Shown here in pieces: positions 8,647-16,399 of a stretch of 64,000 nucleotides of DNA. The notes beneath the pieces were generated by a model. It was not told the origin of the DNA and ran no database searches. It saw only the letters and a list, made by a program, of their open reading frames with translations. Each line of letters starts with the position of its first letter. The stretch's first letter is position 1. The stretch is from an uncultured Erythrobacter sp. (GTDB taxonomy: Bacteria > Pseudomonadota > Alphaproteobacteria > Sphingomonadales > Sphingomonadaceae), in NCBI GenBank assembly GCA_947503275.1, contig CANNCZ010000002.1:1012733-1076732 (forward strand). The letters are read 5' to 3'. Both the position numbers and the translations under genes were made by a program.

Positions 8647-9696
8647 ATGTCGTTGCTCGAAGCCCGCAATACCTACAAGCCGTTCCAATACCCTTGGGCT
8701 TACGAGTTCTGGAAACGTCAGCAGCAGATCCACTGGATGCCAGAGGAAGTGCCGCTGGGCGAAGATTGCCGCGATTGGGCGCAAAAGATCACCGATCATG
8801 AGCGCAACCTGCTCACCCAAATCTTCCGCTTCTTCACTCAGGCCGATGTCGAAGTGCAGGATTGCTACCACGACAAATATGGCCGCGTGTTCAAGCCAAC
8901 CGAGATCAAAATGATGCTCGCCGCCTTCTCCAATATGGAGACGGTGCACATCGCGGCATACAGCCACCTGCTCGACACAATCGGCATGCCCGAAAGCGAG
9001 TACAGCGCGTTCCTCGATTACGAGGAAATGGCCGACAAGCACAATTACATGCACCAATTCAGCGTCGACACCGACGAAGACATTGCCCGCACGCTCGCCA
9101 TGTTCGGCGGGTTCACAGAAGGGCTGCAGCTGTTTGCATCCTTCGCCATGTTGATGAACTTCCCACGCCACAACAAGATGAAAGGCATGGGGCAGATCGT
9201 ATCATGGTCGGTTCGCGATGAGACTTTGCATTGCGAAGGCATCATCAAGATGTTCCACACCTTCTGCGAAGAGCGCGATTGCCTGACCAAGGCTGTCAAA
9301 GAAGACATCATCGACATCTGCCAGAAAACCGTCCGCCTCGAAGATGCGTTTATCGACCTCGCATTCGAAATGGGCCCGGTCGAAGGGATGACGGCTAAGG
9401 ATATCAAGAAATATATCCGCTACATCGCTGACTGGCGTTTGGGCCAATTGAAGCTTCAGCCGATCTACATGATCGATGAGCACCCACTGCCATGGCTCAG
9501 CCCACTGTTGAACGGTGTCGAGCACGCCAACTTCTTCGAAGCGCGCGCAACCGAATATTCAAAAGGCGCGACTAAGGGCGACTGGAACACAGTCTGGTCC
9601 AGCTTCGACAACCGCCAAAAAGCCAAAGCGGTCAACGAAGACGAAGTGGTGAGCGACGGACCGGATATGTTTGGGGCTGTTGAAGCGGCGGAGTGA
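8647..9696 (+). CDS. nrdB: Ribonucleoside-diphosphate reductase, beta subunit (class Ia)
   Basis: 349-residue radical-generating subunit that pairs with NrdA. The diiron ligands and radical tyrosine are recognisable: MExxHxxxY gives Glu98, His101 and Tyr105, with further acidic/histidine ligands in the QDCYHD-preceding helix and in DETLHCEGI. The protein begins directly with the core (MSLLEARNTYKPF), so it carries no N-terminal ATP-cone, which is also absent from NrdA. The C-terminal EDEVVSDGPDMFG tail is acidic and probably docks on NrdA. It has its own promoter region (137 bp upstream) because nrdA ends in a terminator 4 kb away. Confidence 0.97.
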   Translation: MSLLEARNTYKPFQYPWAYEFWKRQQQIHWMPEEVPLGEDCRDWAQKITDHERNLLTQIFRFFTQADVEVQDCYHDKYGRVFKPTEIKMMLAAFSNMETVHIAAYSHLLDTIGMPESEYSAFLDYEEMADKHNYMHQFSVDTDEDIARTLAMFGGFTEGLQLFASFAMLMNFPRHNKMKGMGQIVSWSVRDETLHCEGIIKMFHTFCEERDCLTKAVKEDIIDICQKTVRLEDAFIDLAFEMGPVEGMTAKDIKKYIRYIADWRLGQLKLQPIYMIDEHPLPWLSPLLNGVEHANFFEARATEYSKGATKGDWNTVWSSFDNRQKAKAVNEDEVVSDGPDMFGAVEAAE

Positions 9697-9741
9697 CTGG
9701 CACTTCAATCGAAAGATGCCTCATATATTTGGATGAACTAA

Positions 9742-10563
9742 TTGCCTTCAAGTACTCAACAGAAAACGTGTTTCGTCATTTGCCCAATCGGAAAAGAAGG
9801 TGGTTCGACTAGGCTGCGTTCGGACAAGCTTTTGAAATATGTGATCAAAGAAGTCCTCGAACCTAAGTATGTTGTTGAGCGCGCTGATCAGCTTGCAGAA
9901 CCAGGCATAATTACAAATCAGATTGTGGGGAAAATTGTGGACTGTGACGTTTTGATTGCCGACCTCAGCGAGGGCAATCCGAACGTATTTTATGAGCTCG
10001 CCATCCGTCACGGCTTGAAAAAGCCATTTATACATATGATAGATGCCTCAGAAAAAATCCCGTTCGACAACGCTCAAGTTCGTACTATTCAAGTTGACCT
10101 CACTGACTTGGATAGCGTCGCAAAAGCAAAAATTGAATTGGCGGCACAGCTTTCCACTATTGAGGAGGGCAGTGCGAATGCCGAATCGCCGATTAGTGTG
10201 GCATTCGATCTCGATACTTTAAGGACTAGCGGCAATGCTGATGAAAGTCTCCTGGCTGCACTGTTTGACGAAGTATCATCAATGCGCTCAGAAATACGTT
10301 CTCTTAATCGCGCTCCAGTAAGGCGTGGACCCAGGTTGGGTCCAGGTAGCGAGGAAGAGCTGAGTTATGAGATCCAGAGCTACGGTGACCCCGTATTGAA
10401 GAAATTATTCAGTCAAGCCAGTGTAAGCGAATTTTCGGTGGGGCGTGTTCAGCTTATAACCAAACTATCGTCGGCTGAAGATTCTGAACTTGAGAGGCGC
10501 CTTCAAGAATTCTTGAGTTCTAGGTCATCAAAGGTTTGGACCGTTAGTGTATTGCCATTTTAG
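9742..10563 (+). CDS. Nucleoside 2-deoxyribosyltransferase/TIR-like domain protein
   Basis: 273 residues from a TTG start. Residues 8-135 match the nucleoside 2-deoxyribosyltransferase-like (TIR-related) fold: KTCFVICPIG, then RSDKLLKYVI, RADQLAEPGII, CDVLIADLS and NPNVFYELAIRHGLKKP, whose Glu is the usual catalytic residue. The C-terminal half (about 150-273) is unrecognised, acidic and Ser-rich. Stand-alone proteins of this kind cleave nucleosides or NAD-like molecules, and some act in anti-phage defence; neither is shown here. It follows nrdB by 45 nt on the same strand. Codon use is slightly more AT-rich than nrdB. Confidence 0.7.
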   Translation: MPSSTQQKTCFVICPIGKEGGSTRLRSDKLLKYVIKEVLEPKYVVERADQLAEPGIITNQIVGKIVDCDVLIADLSEGNPNVFYELAIRHGLKKPFIHMIDASEKIPFDNAQVRTIQVDLTDLDSVAKAKIELAAQLSTIEEGSANAESPISVAFDLDTLRTSGNADESLLAALFDEVSSMRSEIRSLNRAPVRRGPRLGPGSEEELSYEIQSYGDPVLKKLFSQASVSEFSVGRVQLITKLSSAEDSELERRLQEFLSSRSSKVWTVSVLPF

Positions 10564-10637
10564 CGATAGTCGCGCAGGGTTGAACTCGGTTGGCTTATCG
10601 CGTCGCTATTCTTCTTAGCTATTTCATCCCCACTTTT

Positions 10638-10651
10638 TTGACCTAGATCAA
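10638..10651. promoter_or_regulatory. FNR/FixK-type box in a convergent intergenic region
   Basis: TTGACCTAGATCAA matches the FNR/FixK consensus TTGAY-N4-RTCAA. It lies between two genes that converge (ends at 10563 and 10766), so it controls no obvious ORF. A 6-bp stem, GCGTAG/CTACGC (10679-10700), follows. An unannotated small RNA is possible; a chance match is equally so. Confidence 0.3.
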
Positions 10652-10765
10652 ATCGCAACGATTATGCAAGGGGCTGAAGCGTAGTCAGATAAGGCTACGC
10701 CATCTGCCGCTGGAAAACTCGGTCGCGGTGATCCTGTCCCGATCTGATGTTTATCGGAGCAGTAC

Positions 10766-11350
10766 CTAGTTGATATGTCTTACCCCACCCAACAACACCC
10801 GCGAATACCATCGGTGGAACGGTATCAGCGCCTTCACCACTCCGCGCTCCGGCTTCCCGACCCAGCTTCCAAATAGTAGCTCGGTGCCGCCATCCGCGCT
10901 CGGCTTGACTGATAGCCAGCTTGCGGTGGCTCCCCGGAAATCCTGTAGCAATATTTCGGCGTTTTTTGTGTTCCGCAGCGCATCCGCGCTGCGATCTCCT
11001 CGGCCCTTACGGGCCTGCGGGCGGGCAGTCGCCCTTGCGGACCCTTCGGGTCCGTGCTCCGCCACCAAGCCATTGGCCGACCGGCGCTCAATAACCATCC
11101 ACGCTGCAAAGCTATCCACCTCGCCGCGCGCCAGCTTCCGCGCTTCTTCGCTTGAGGCGCCGCGCCCGATCAGGCCCAGTGCTATCCGCTCGGGCCTAAA
11201 CGCCCAGCTGCAATAGAAGCGCTCGATAAATTGCTCCAAGCTCACCGAGCCGCTTTCGCGCCGCACATAGCAATCGCGATAGGCTTCCGGTGGGTCGAAC
11301 TCGGCCAGCAAGCTGCCATCGGGGACGGGAATCGCATATATCTTAGTCAT
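10766..11350 (-). CDS. Hypothetical protein carrying a palindromic insertion
   Basis: 194-residue cytoplasmic protein of unknown function. Residues 1-95 and about 128-194 look like ordinary conserved sequence (SWAFRPERIALGLIGRG; LLFGSWVGKPERGVVKALIPFHRWYSRVLLGG). Residues about 96-127 are Arg/Gly/Ala-rich and are encoded by DNA that folds into four consecutive small hairpins (10975-11054), as if a palindromic element had inserted in frame. The start codon lies inside a 28-bp interrupted palindrome and no Shine-Dalgarno is visible. Confidence 0.65.
   Translation of the reverse strand: MTKIYAIPVPDGSLLAEFDPPEAYRDCYVRRESGSVSLEQFIERFYCSWAFRPERIALGLIGRGASSEEARKLARGEVDSFAAWMVIERRSANGLVAEHGPEGSARATARPQARKGRGDRSADALRNTKNAEILLQDFRGATASWLSVKPSADGGTELLFGSWVGKPERGVVKALIPFHRWYSRVLLGGVRHIN
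10975..11054. repeat. Cluster of four hairpins inside a coding region
   Basis: Consecutive stems: GCAGCG/CGCTGC (10975-10992), GGCCC/GGGCC (11002-11015), GGGC/GCCC (11023-11034) and CGGACCC/GGGTCCG (11038-11054). The density of perfect small palindromes within 80 bp is what REP-like or protein-coding palindromic elements show. It keeps the reading frame of the host gene. Confidence 0.6.
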
Positions 11351-11363
11351 ATCTAAGATATAT
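11336..11363 (-). promoter_or_regulatory. 28-bp palindrome enclosing the start codon
   Basis: Perfect 11-bp arms ATATATCTTAG (11336-11346) and CTAAGATATAT (11353-11363) with a 6-bp spacer that contains most of the ATG of the minus-strand gene starting at 11350. In DNA it could be a repressor operator. In the transcript it would put the start codon in a hairpin loop. There is no Shine-Dalgarno, so a leaderless transcript is also possible. Confidence 0.6.
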
Positions 11364-11472
11364 CGTAGTAGTTACGCGATCTCAATGCCGTTTCATGCAA
11401 TGGCCATGCGCGCGCTTGCACCCAGTTGCGCCACGTGTATTATCTCGGCAACACACTAAAGGAGCCTTCTCA

Positions 11473-12009
11473 ATGCTGTCCGCCGTCCTGCTCTCCCCGC
11501 TCTTGGCCCTTGCTCAAGCTGCGCCTGCGTCTGCCACCATCCCCGCCATCGACGAGGCGCGCGAGCAGGTTATTGCCAGCGATGCGGAGTTGTTCTGGAA
11601 TGCCTTTGAGGGCTGCAATGCGCGCGCGGTCGAGGATCTGATCACCGATGATTTTCGCATGATCCACGATCTGGGCGGGCTTGTCGCGGCGGATGGAGAC
11701 AGCTTTATCGGCATTATCGCCGAACAATGCGCCGCGCGCGGGCCGGGCGGCGCGAATGAGGGGTACAAGAACCGCCGCCTCTCCGTCCCCGGCAGCCGCA
11801 CGGTCACTCCGCTGGGCGAATGGGGCGTGCTCGAACGCGGCTTTCACACCTTCCATGAATGGAGCGGTGAAGAACAGGATTGGCAGCAGGTCGGCGGCGC
11901 GCGCTATATCCATGTTTGGCAATGGATGCCGGATGAGGGGCGCTTTCGCCTGAAAGAAAGCCTGAGCATCGATCACGGCGCGGCTGTTCCCTATCCGCCC
12001 GGCGAGTGA
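11473..12009 (+). CDS. Exported SnoaL/DUF4440-like protein
   Basis: 178 residues. The N-terminus MLSAVLLSPLLALAQAAPASA is a signal peptide, so the protein is periplasmic. The remainder resembles the SnoaL-like (NTF2 fold, DUF4440) family: an initial helix with FWNAFEGCNARAVEDLITDDFRMIHD and a terminal strand GRFRLKESLSIDHG. No catalytic activity can be assigned. The start at 11473 is fixed by AAAGGAG 7 nt upstream and by the signal peptide; the open frame from 11395 is not used. Confidence 0.75.
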   Translation: MLSAVLLSPLLALAQAAPASATIPAIDEAREQVIASDAELFWNAFEGCNARAVEDLITDDFRMIHDLGGLVAADGDSFIGIIAEQCAARGPGGANEGYKNRRLSVPGSRTVTPLGEWGVLERGFHTFHEWSGEEQDWQQVGGARYIHVWQWMPDEGRFRLKESLSIDHGAAVPYPPGE

Positions 12010-12214
12010 TCACAAGAGGGAGCGCGAGCGCCAAAAGCGCCCACTCGTCCCCGCCAAGCACCGCCTGCGCGAAAACCGCTTTCGATTTTTCAAGCGATAA
12101 GGGACACCGCCATTCTCCCCTGAGTCCACGGGAGTTGCGACCCTTCGCCGTGCATCCTTCGGGAACTCAAAGCGCCGCGCGTTGTAGAAATAAGAGACAA
12201 TCAAGGAGATTATC

Positions 12215-12517
12215 ATGCGAACCAACACGCCATTTGCCCGTCCCGCTATCATCGCCACACTGGGTGCCGCGCTTGCGCTGGCCGCTTGCGATCAGGCCGC
12301 CGACACCGAAACGGATGCCATGGAAGAAGCCGATGCGATGATCTCTGACAACGCGGATGCGCCGATCATGGGTGAGGAAATCGAAGAGGCAGTGCCCGGC
12401 ATCGAAGAAGCAGCACCCGAAGGCGATACGCCCAACACCGCCGATCTGGGCGAAGAAGAGAACATCGAAGTCGCCGAAGAGGGCGACCTTTATGAAGAAG
12501 GCGCCAGCGAAGAATAA
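12215..12517 (+). CDS. Small acidic lipoprotein
   Basis: 100 residues. The signal peptide ends in a lipobox (ALAAC) and the mature part is about one third Glu/Asp (EEIEEAVPGIEEAAPEGD and so on), probably disordered. It starts 7 nt after AAGGAG. Function is unknown; such acidic lipoproteins are frequent in sphingomonads. The gene is convergent with the larger lipoprotein gene that ends at 12545. Confidence 0.7.
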   Translation: MRTNTPFARPAIIATLGAALALAACDQAADTETDAMEEADAMISDNADAPIMGEEIEEAVPGIEEAAPEGDTPNTADLGEEENIEVAEEGDLYEEGASEE

Positions 12518-12544
12518 GCCAACGTGCTGGAGTGCGGGCGCGGC

Positions 12545-13285
12545 TTAGTCGCGCCCGTCTTCGCCTCCGTGACCCCAAGCGGGCGGCGGGGCTTCAACCT
12601 CTTCGGAGAGATCAAACTCCACCCGGAACAAGCGGTCCACTGGCGCGCCGTCTTCGACCGTCCGTTTGAGTTGATAGGCGAACACGCCATCATCAGTTCC
12701 GGCCGGGTCGACCTCCACCGTCCAGATATTGGTGACGGACGCGGATAGATCTTCGCGCTCAAACATTTCGATGCTGAAGTCATCGACGGGGAAGTCCTGC
12801 GCGCGCGCGGACCCCTCGGTTGTGGTGTCGCCGCCATACATAGTGACAGCATCAGGCTCGCCATCTTCATGCCGGTGATCGTGTTTAAGGCGCAGGCCGA
12901 GCGGCGATTCAGTCTTTCCGTTCATATGCGGGATGATTGTGCGGGTGATCAGCCAAGTGCGAGAGCGGTCCCATGCCGGTTCTCCGTCCTCGCCGATAAG
13001 CTGAATATGGAAAGGCACCGCGATTTGCTCGTCTGAACATTGGGCGACATGCATCACCATCGGAGCGTCGGCGAAATCGGCGTCAACCGCATCTTCGCTG
13101 ACCAATTGGCCCGCATAGGCCTTGCCACAATGGCTCGCGAGAGCGTCGAAAAACGCATCTTGCGGGTCGGGTGCGGCGTCGGGTTCAGCTGCGCCCTCGG
13201 CGGCTGGATCACCACAAGCGCTAAGCAGCGCGAGCGGAGCGGTGAGAGCAAAGACGAGGCGAGCGGGCTGGTGTGTTGTTATCAT
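12545..13285 (-). CDS. Hypothetical lipoprotein
   Basis: 246 residues. The N-terminus MITTHQPARLVFALTAPLALLSAC carries a lipobox (LLSAC), followed by an Ala/Asp/Pro-rich linker and a globular part. Conserved-looking features include DAFFDALASHCGKAYAGQLVSED near the front and ESPLGLRLKHDHRHEDGEPDAVTMYGG in the middle. I do not assign a function. It is probably anchored in the outer membrane facing the periplasm. Confidence 0.75.
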   Translation of the reverse strand: MITTHQPARLVFALTAPLALLSACGDPAAEGAAEPDAAPDPQDAFFDALASHCGKAYAGQLVSEDAVDADFADAPMVMHVAQCSDEQIAVPFHIQLIGEDGEPAWDRSRTWLITRTIIPHMNGKTESPLGLRLKHDHRHEDGEPDAVTMYGGDTTTEGSARAQDFPVDDFSIEMFEREDLSASVTNIWTVEVDPAGTDDGVFAYQLKRTVEDGAPVDRLFRVEFDLSEEVEAPPPAWGHGGEDGRD

Positions 13286-13388
13286 CTGGCCACGCTAGCG
13301 AACGTGGCATCGCCTGTCGCCTCTCAACTGCGATGAACCGAGCGCCGGGGCGATGGGCCCCTAGCCACTCGGTTCAGCAGAGAATTGT

Positions 13389-13772
13389 TTAGAACAAGAA
13401 GGTCTCAGGTTCAGGCATCGGCTCGCGCTTCTGCGCCTTGATCAGGCTCATAACGCTGCGCACGCCGACCCAGACCGTGATGAGCGGCAACAGGAGGAAG
13501 CCGATCAGGACGAACAGCAGGACGCTGGAGATGATGACGCCGATAAAGCCGATCCAGAAGGTGCGGATGAGGTAGGTGAAGTGCGACGCGGCCCACTCCT
13601 CCTGATTGTCACCCTGCCACACATGGGCAAGGACGATGCCGACAAGGCCGGAGAACCCGGTCACAAAGCTGCCGAGAAAGCAGAGCGAGATGATGGTGGG
13701 TTGGTTGAAGTCGAAACCGCCATTGTTGCTTGGGCTGTTCCCGGTATTGTTCGTTGGAGTAGGTTCGGTCAT
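13389..13772 (-). CDS. DUF4870-like membrane protein
   Basis: 127 residues. A polar, Asn/Pro-rich N-terminus (1-24) is followed by hydrophobic segments at about 26-49 and 70-105 and a basic C-terminus. The pattern (a membrane helix, HVWQGDNQEEWAASHFTYLIRTFWIG, then a long hydrophobic pair) resembles the Tic20-like/DUF4870 family of small inner-membrane proteins of unknown function. Confidence 0.65.
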   Translation of the reverse strand: MTEPTPTNNTGNSPSNNGGFDFNQPTIISLCFLGSFVTGFSGLVGIVLAHVWQGDNQEEWAASHFTYLIRTFWIGFIGVIISSVLLFVLIGFLLLPLITVWVGVRSVMSLIKAQKREPMPEPETFLF

Positions 13773-13883
13773 GGCGGATCCCCTAATTGGCCTGACAAAG
13801 CGTGCAGTTTAGGGATCGATGCGGCCGGGGCAAGCCTTTCCTCGTCTTGAACGGGGGATGCGCCGGGTGGGGGCACGACGGGG

Positions 13884-14441
13884 TTAGGAGCACCAATCGC
13901 GTTCGAACGTGCCCCAGCCGGTCTCTGCGGCAAGGTCTTCGGCGATCATTATGTCGGCGAGATACTGGGCGGAGGCATCGCGAGCGCCGTTGCCAGTGAC
14001 GCGGCGAACAGCGCGCAATTCTCTGCCATATTGGTCGCGGGGAGGGGATGCGCCGCCGTCCCATTCAAACGGTCCCTCGCTCAGCCATTGGTGCAAACGC
14101 CGTTGTGAACGACGAGCTTGCGTACTCTCTGCCTCGCAAGCGCCCTCCAGCTCCGGTGCGTCAAAACCGGTCAGGCGGATGCGGCGACGCGAGGGGCCGT
14201 ATCCGATGATAACGGTGTCGCCATCGACGACGCAGCCTGGCTGGCGCGCACCGCCTTGACCGCAGATAGCAAAGGTCTCTGTCACGCGGACCCAGCCCTC
14301 ATCTGATGCGACGGGACGAAACCCAAACCACCATACGGACATCACGATGATCAAGAGGACGGGCATCCGCCACAAGGGCCACCAACTGGCCAAGCCAGTG
14401 CGTGGGCGTTGTCGGCGCAAAGGAGAGCGGAAACGAGCCAT
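13884..14441 (-). CDS. Thermonuclease-family (SNase-like) protein
   Basis: 185 residues from the MARFRSPLRRQRP start, which sits just before one transmembrane anchor (WWPLWRMPVLLIIVMSVWWFG, about 18-40). The outside domain is SNase-like: VDGDTVIIGYG, RRIRLTGFDAPELEG (catalytic Arg and Glu region) and DQYGREL (second catalytic Arg). It is therefore probably a membrane-anchored periplasmic nuclease, though related proteins are sometimes inactive. The longer open frame to 14477 includes an unlikely Cys-rich start. Confidence 0.75.
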   Translation of the reverse strand: MARFRSPLRRQRPRTGLASWWPLWRMPVLLIIVMSVWWFGFRPVASDEGWVRVTETFAICGQGGARQPGCVVDGDTVIIGYGPSRRRIRLTGFDAPELEGACEAESTQARRSQRRLHQWLSEGPFEWDGGASPPRDQYGRELRAVRRVTGNGARDASAQYLADIMIAEDLAAETGWGTFERDWCS

Positions 14442-14510
14442 AACGCAAAGGTAGCAGGGCGGGTCACACCGCTCCATATGAGCCGTTCAAACATCTGCGC
14501 AAAAAAGCAA

Positions 14511-14543
14511 AAGGGGCCGCCGGGACATACCCGGCGACCCCTT
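14511..14543 (-). terminator. Rho-independent terminator of the DUF2282 gene
   Basis: A 14-bp stem (14511-14524 with 14530-14543) with one mismatch and a 5-nt loop. Read on the minus strand it is followed by TTGCTTTTTT. It lies about 23 nt past the stop of the bufferin-like gene. Confidence 0.85.
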
Positions 14544-14565
14544 CACATGTGTGGTCAATCCGTTC

Positions 14566-14910
14566 TTAGGAGACGTTCTCTGTCTCTTCGAGCGAGCCGA
14601 AGGTGCCGTCTGGACGTTCGGTTGTCTCGCAGCTGCCTTCGTCGACATAGGTCCAGGCGTTGCCTTGATAGTCGATGACGCTGGTGCCAGCGCAGCTTGT
14701 GCCGGGTCCGGCAGCGCAGTCGTTTGCGCCAGCGAGGGAAACACCGAAGCACTTCTCCTTATCACCGCTTGCAGCGACGTCAGTTGTCTGTGCGCCTTCT
14801 GCACCAGCTTCTGCAGCTTCGGTTGGTGCATCGGCACCGCCAGAGCAAGCAGCAGCAAGGCCGGCAGCCGCCGCGAGTGCGATTGAGCCGTTAAAACGAG
14901 ATGTGTTCAT
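14566..14910 (-). CDS. DUF2282/bufferin-like small cysteine protein
   Basis: 114 residues with an N-terminal signal peptide ending in AAAC (possible lipobox). The mature part carries the DUF2282 (BufA1-like) pattern: [30 protein letters not shown] and GSCE, with the four family cysteines. DUF2282 proteins are precursors of copper-binding bufferins, normally modified by a DUF692 iron enzyme (BufB) and a BufC partner encoded alongside. No such genes are near: the neighbours are the SNase-like gene and argB. It may be modified in trans or work unmodified. It has its own terminator. Confidence 0.8.
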   Translation of the reverse strand: MNTSRFNGSIALAAAAGLAAACSGGADAPTEAAEAGAEGAQTTDVAASGDKEKCFGVSLAGANDCAAGPGTSCAGTSVIDYQGNAWTYVDEGSCETTERPDGTFGSLEETENVS

Positions 14911-15115
14911 GGTCTTTCCTCCAATTCCAAAGATTCAGGCGGCGCGTGCGATCCCACAGCGCCATCACTGACCGATTCGCAGACAAACAGGGTTTGGTTA
15001 CGCTGCCAAGTGCAAAATGTGCAAAAAAGCGGTGATGCGACAGATAGGCGCGTCTCTTTCCTACGGTGCATTAAGCGGCTAAGCGGCGCGCAACGCCAAG
15101 CGAGATCCAAATACA

Positions 15116-16024
15116 ATGACCTCCAACACCGATGCGAATGACACCGCTCTTGACCTGACAAAAGCCGAAGTGCTGATTGAGGCGCTGCCCTATTTTCAGC
15201 GTTATGCGGGTCGCACATTCGTTGTGAAATATGGCGGGCACGCGATGGGCAACAAACAGGCCGCGCGCGATTTCGCCGAAGATATCGTGCTGCTTAAAGC
15301 GGTGGGTATCAACCCGGTCGTGGTCCATGGCGGCGGGCCGCAGATTGGCGAGATGCTGACGCGGCTGGGGGTCGAAAGCACCTTTGTTGATGGATTGCGC
15401 GTTACCGATGAGGCGACGGCCAAGGTTGCGGAAATGGTGCTGTCTGGCGGTATCAACAAAGAGCTGGTTGGATGGCTGTCCAATGCTGGCGGCAAAGCGC
15501 TGGGCCTGTCCGGCAAGGATGGCGGTCTGGTCACTGCGCGCAAAGTGACGCGGACCACGCGGGATCCGGAAAGCCTGATCGAAAGCGTCGTGGACCTTGG
15601 CTTCGTCGGGGAGCCCGATGTGGTCGATACCAGCGTCATCGACACAGCGGTCGCCGCAGGCATGATCCCTGTGATCGCTCCGATAGCGGGCGGTGCGGAT
15701 GGCGAGACTTACAATATCAATGCGGACACAATGGCGGGCGCTGTTGCGGCGGCATTGGGCGCGGCGCGACTGTTCTTGCTGACCGATGTCGCAGGGGTGT
15801 TGGATGGCGAGGGCGAATTGCTGACTGATCTGAACCCGGCTGACATTGCAAAATTGCGCGATGAGGGCGTTATCAAAGGCGGCATGGTGCCCAAACTGGA
15901 AACCTGTGTCTCAGCGGTTGAGAGCGGGTGTGAAGCGGCGGTGGTGCTGGATGGACGGGTTCCTCATGCGATGCTGCTTGAGTTCTTCACTGCGCGCGGA
16001 GCAGGCACTCTGGTGCGGGCATAG
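15116..16024 (+). CDS. argB: Acetylglutamate kinase
   Basis: 302 residues, of the usual length. It phosphorylates N-acetyl-L-glutamate in the second step of arginine synthesis. Family signatures visible: [11 protein letters not shown] (ATP site lysine), VHGGGPQIG (substrate glycine loop), [21 protein letters not shown], and [30 protein letters not shown] near the C-terminal half, with KGGMVPKLE at the end. It heads a close run with yggT, folD, a lipoprotein gene and marC, but the 85-nt gap before yggT leaves room for a separate promoter. Confidence 0.97.
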   Translation: MTSNTDANDTALDLTKAEVLIEALPYFQRYAGRTFVVKYGGHAMGNKQAARDFAEDIVLLKAVGINPVVVHGGGPQIGEMLTRLGVESTFVDGLRVTDEATAKVAEMVLSGGINKELVGWLSNAGGKALGLSGKDGGLVTARKVTRTTRDPESLIESVVDLGFVGEPDVVDTSVIDTAVAAGMIPVIAPIAGGADGETYNINADTMAGAVAAALGAARLFLLTDVAGVLDGEGELLTDLNPADIAKLRDEGVIKGGMVPKLETCVSAVESGCEAAVVLDGRVPHAMLLEFFTARGAGTLVRA

Positions 16025-16108
16025 CGGCGCTGTTACGGTCTTGACGTAACGACGGGGCGTATTACTTGGGTAACACGCATAAGATACGATTAGAGGAATG
16101 CACATCAC

Positions 16109-16399
16109 ATGACAGGCTTAGTCGCCGTTTACGAAATCATCGAATTGCTCACCAGAGCATTCGTGATGCTGATCATCATTCAATTCGTGATCGGTCTGCT
16201 TTTCGCCTTCAATGTGGTGAGCCAAAGCAATCAGTTCCTGATGTCGTTCTATAACGGGATCAACAGCTTCCTTGACCCGATCCTGCGGCCAGTGCGGCGG
16301 ATCTTGCCAAATACGGGCGCGATTGATCTGTCGCCTTTGGTGCTCATCCTTGGCGCTCAGATTATCCTGATCGTCCTTCGCAGCATCATTTTCGCCTGA
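16109..16399 (+). CDS. YggT family membrane protein
   Basis: 96-residue inner-membrane protein with hydrophobic segments at about 14-36 and 70-95 and the family hallmark between them ([28 protein letters not shown]). YggT proteins are linked to osmotic stress and cell-division site or chloroplast nucleoid functions; the biochemical role is not settled. Its TGA shares a base with the folD start (TGATG), so the two are translationally coupled. Confidence 0.9.
   Translation: MTGLVAVYEIIELLTRAFVMLIIIQFVIGLLFAFNVVSQSNQFLMSFYNGINSFLDPILRPVRRILPNTGAIDLSPLVLILGAQIILIVLRSIIFA

Noticed and set aside
8605..9171. 188-codon minus-strand ORF over nrdB
   Set aside because: Antisense shadow of nrdB, whose metal ligands are conserved.
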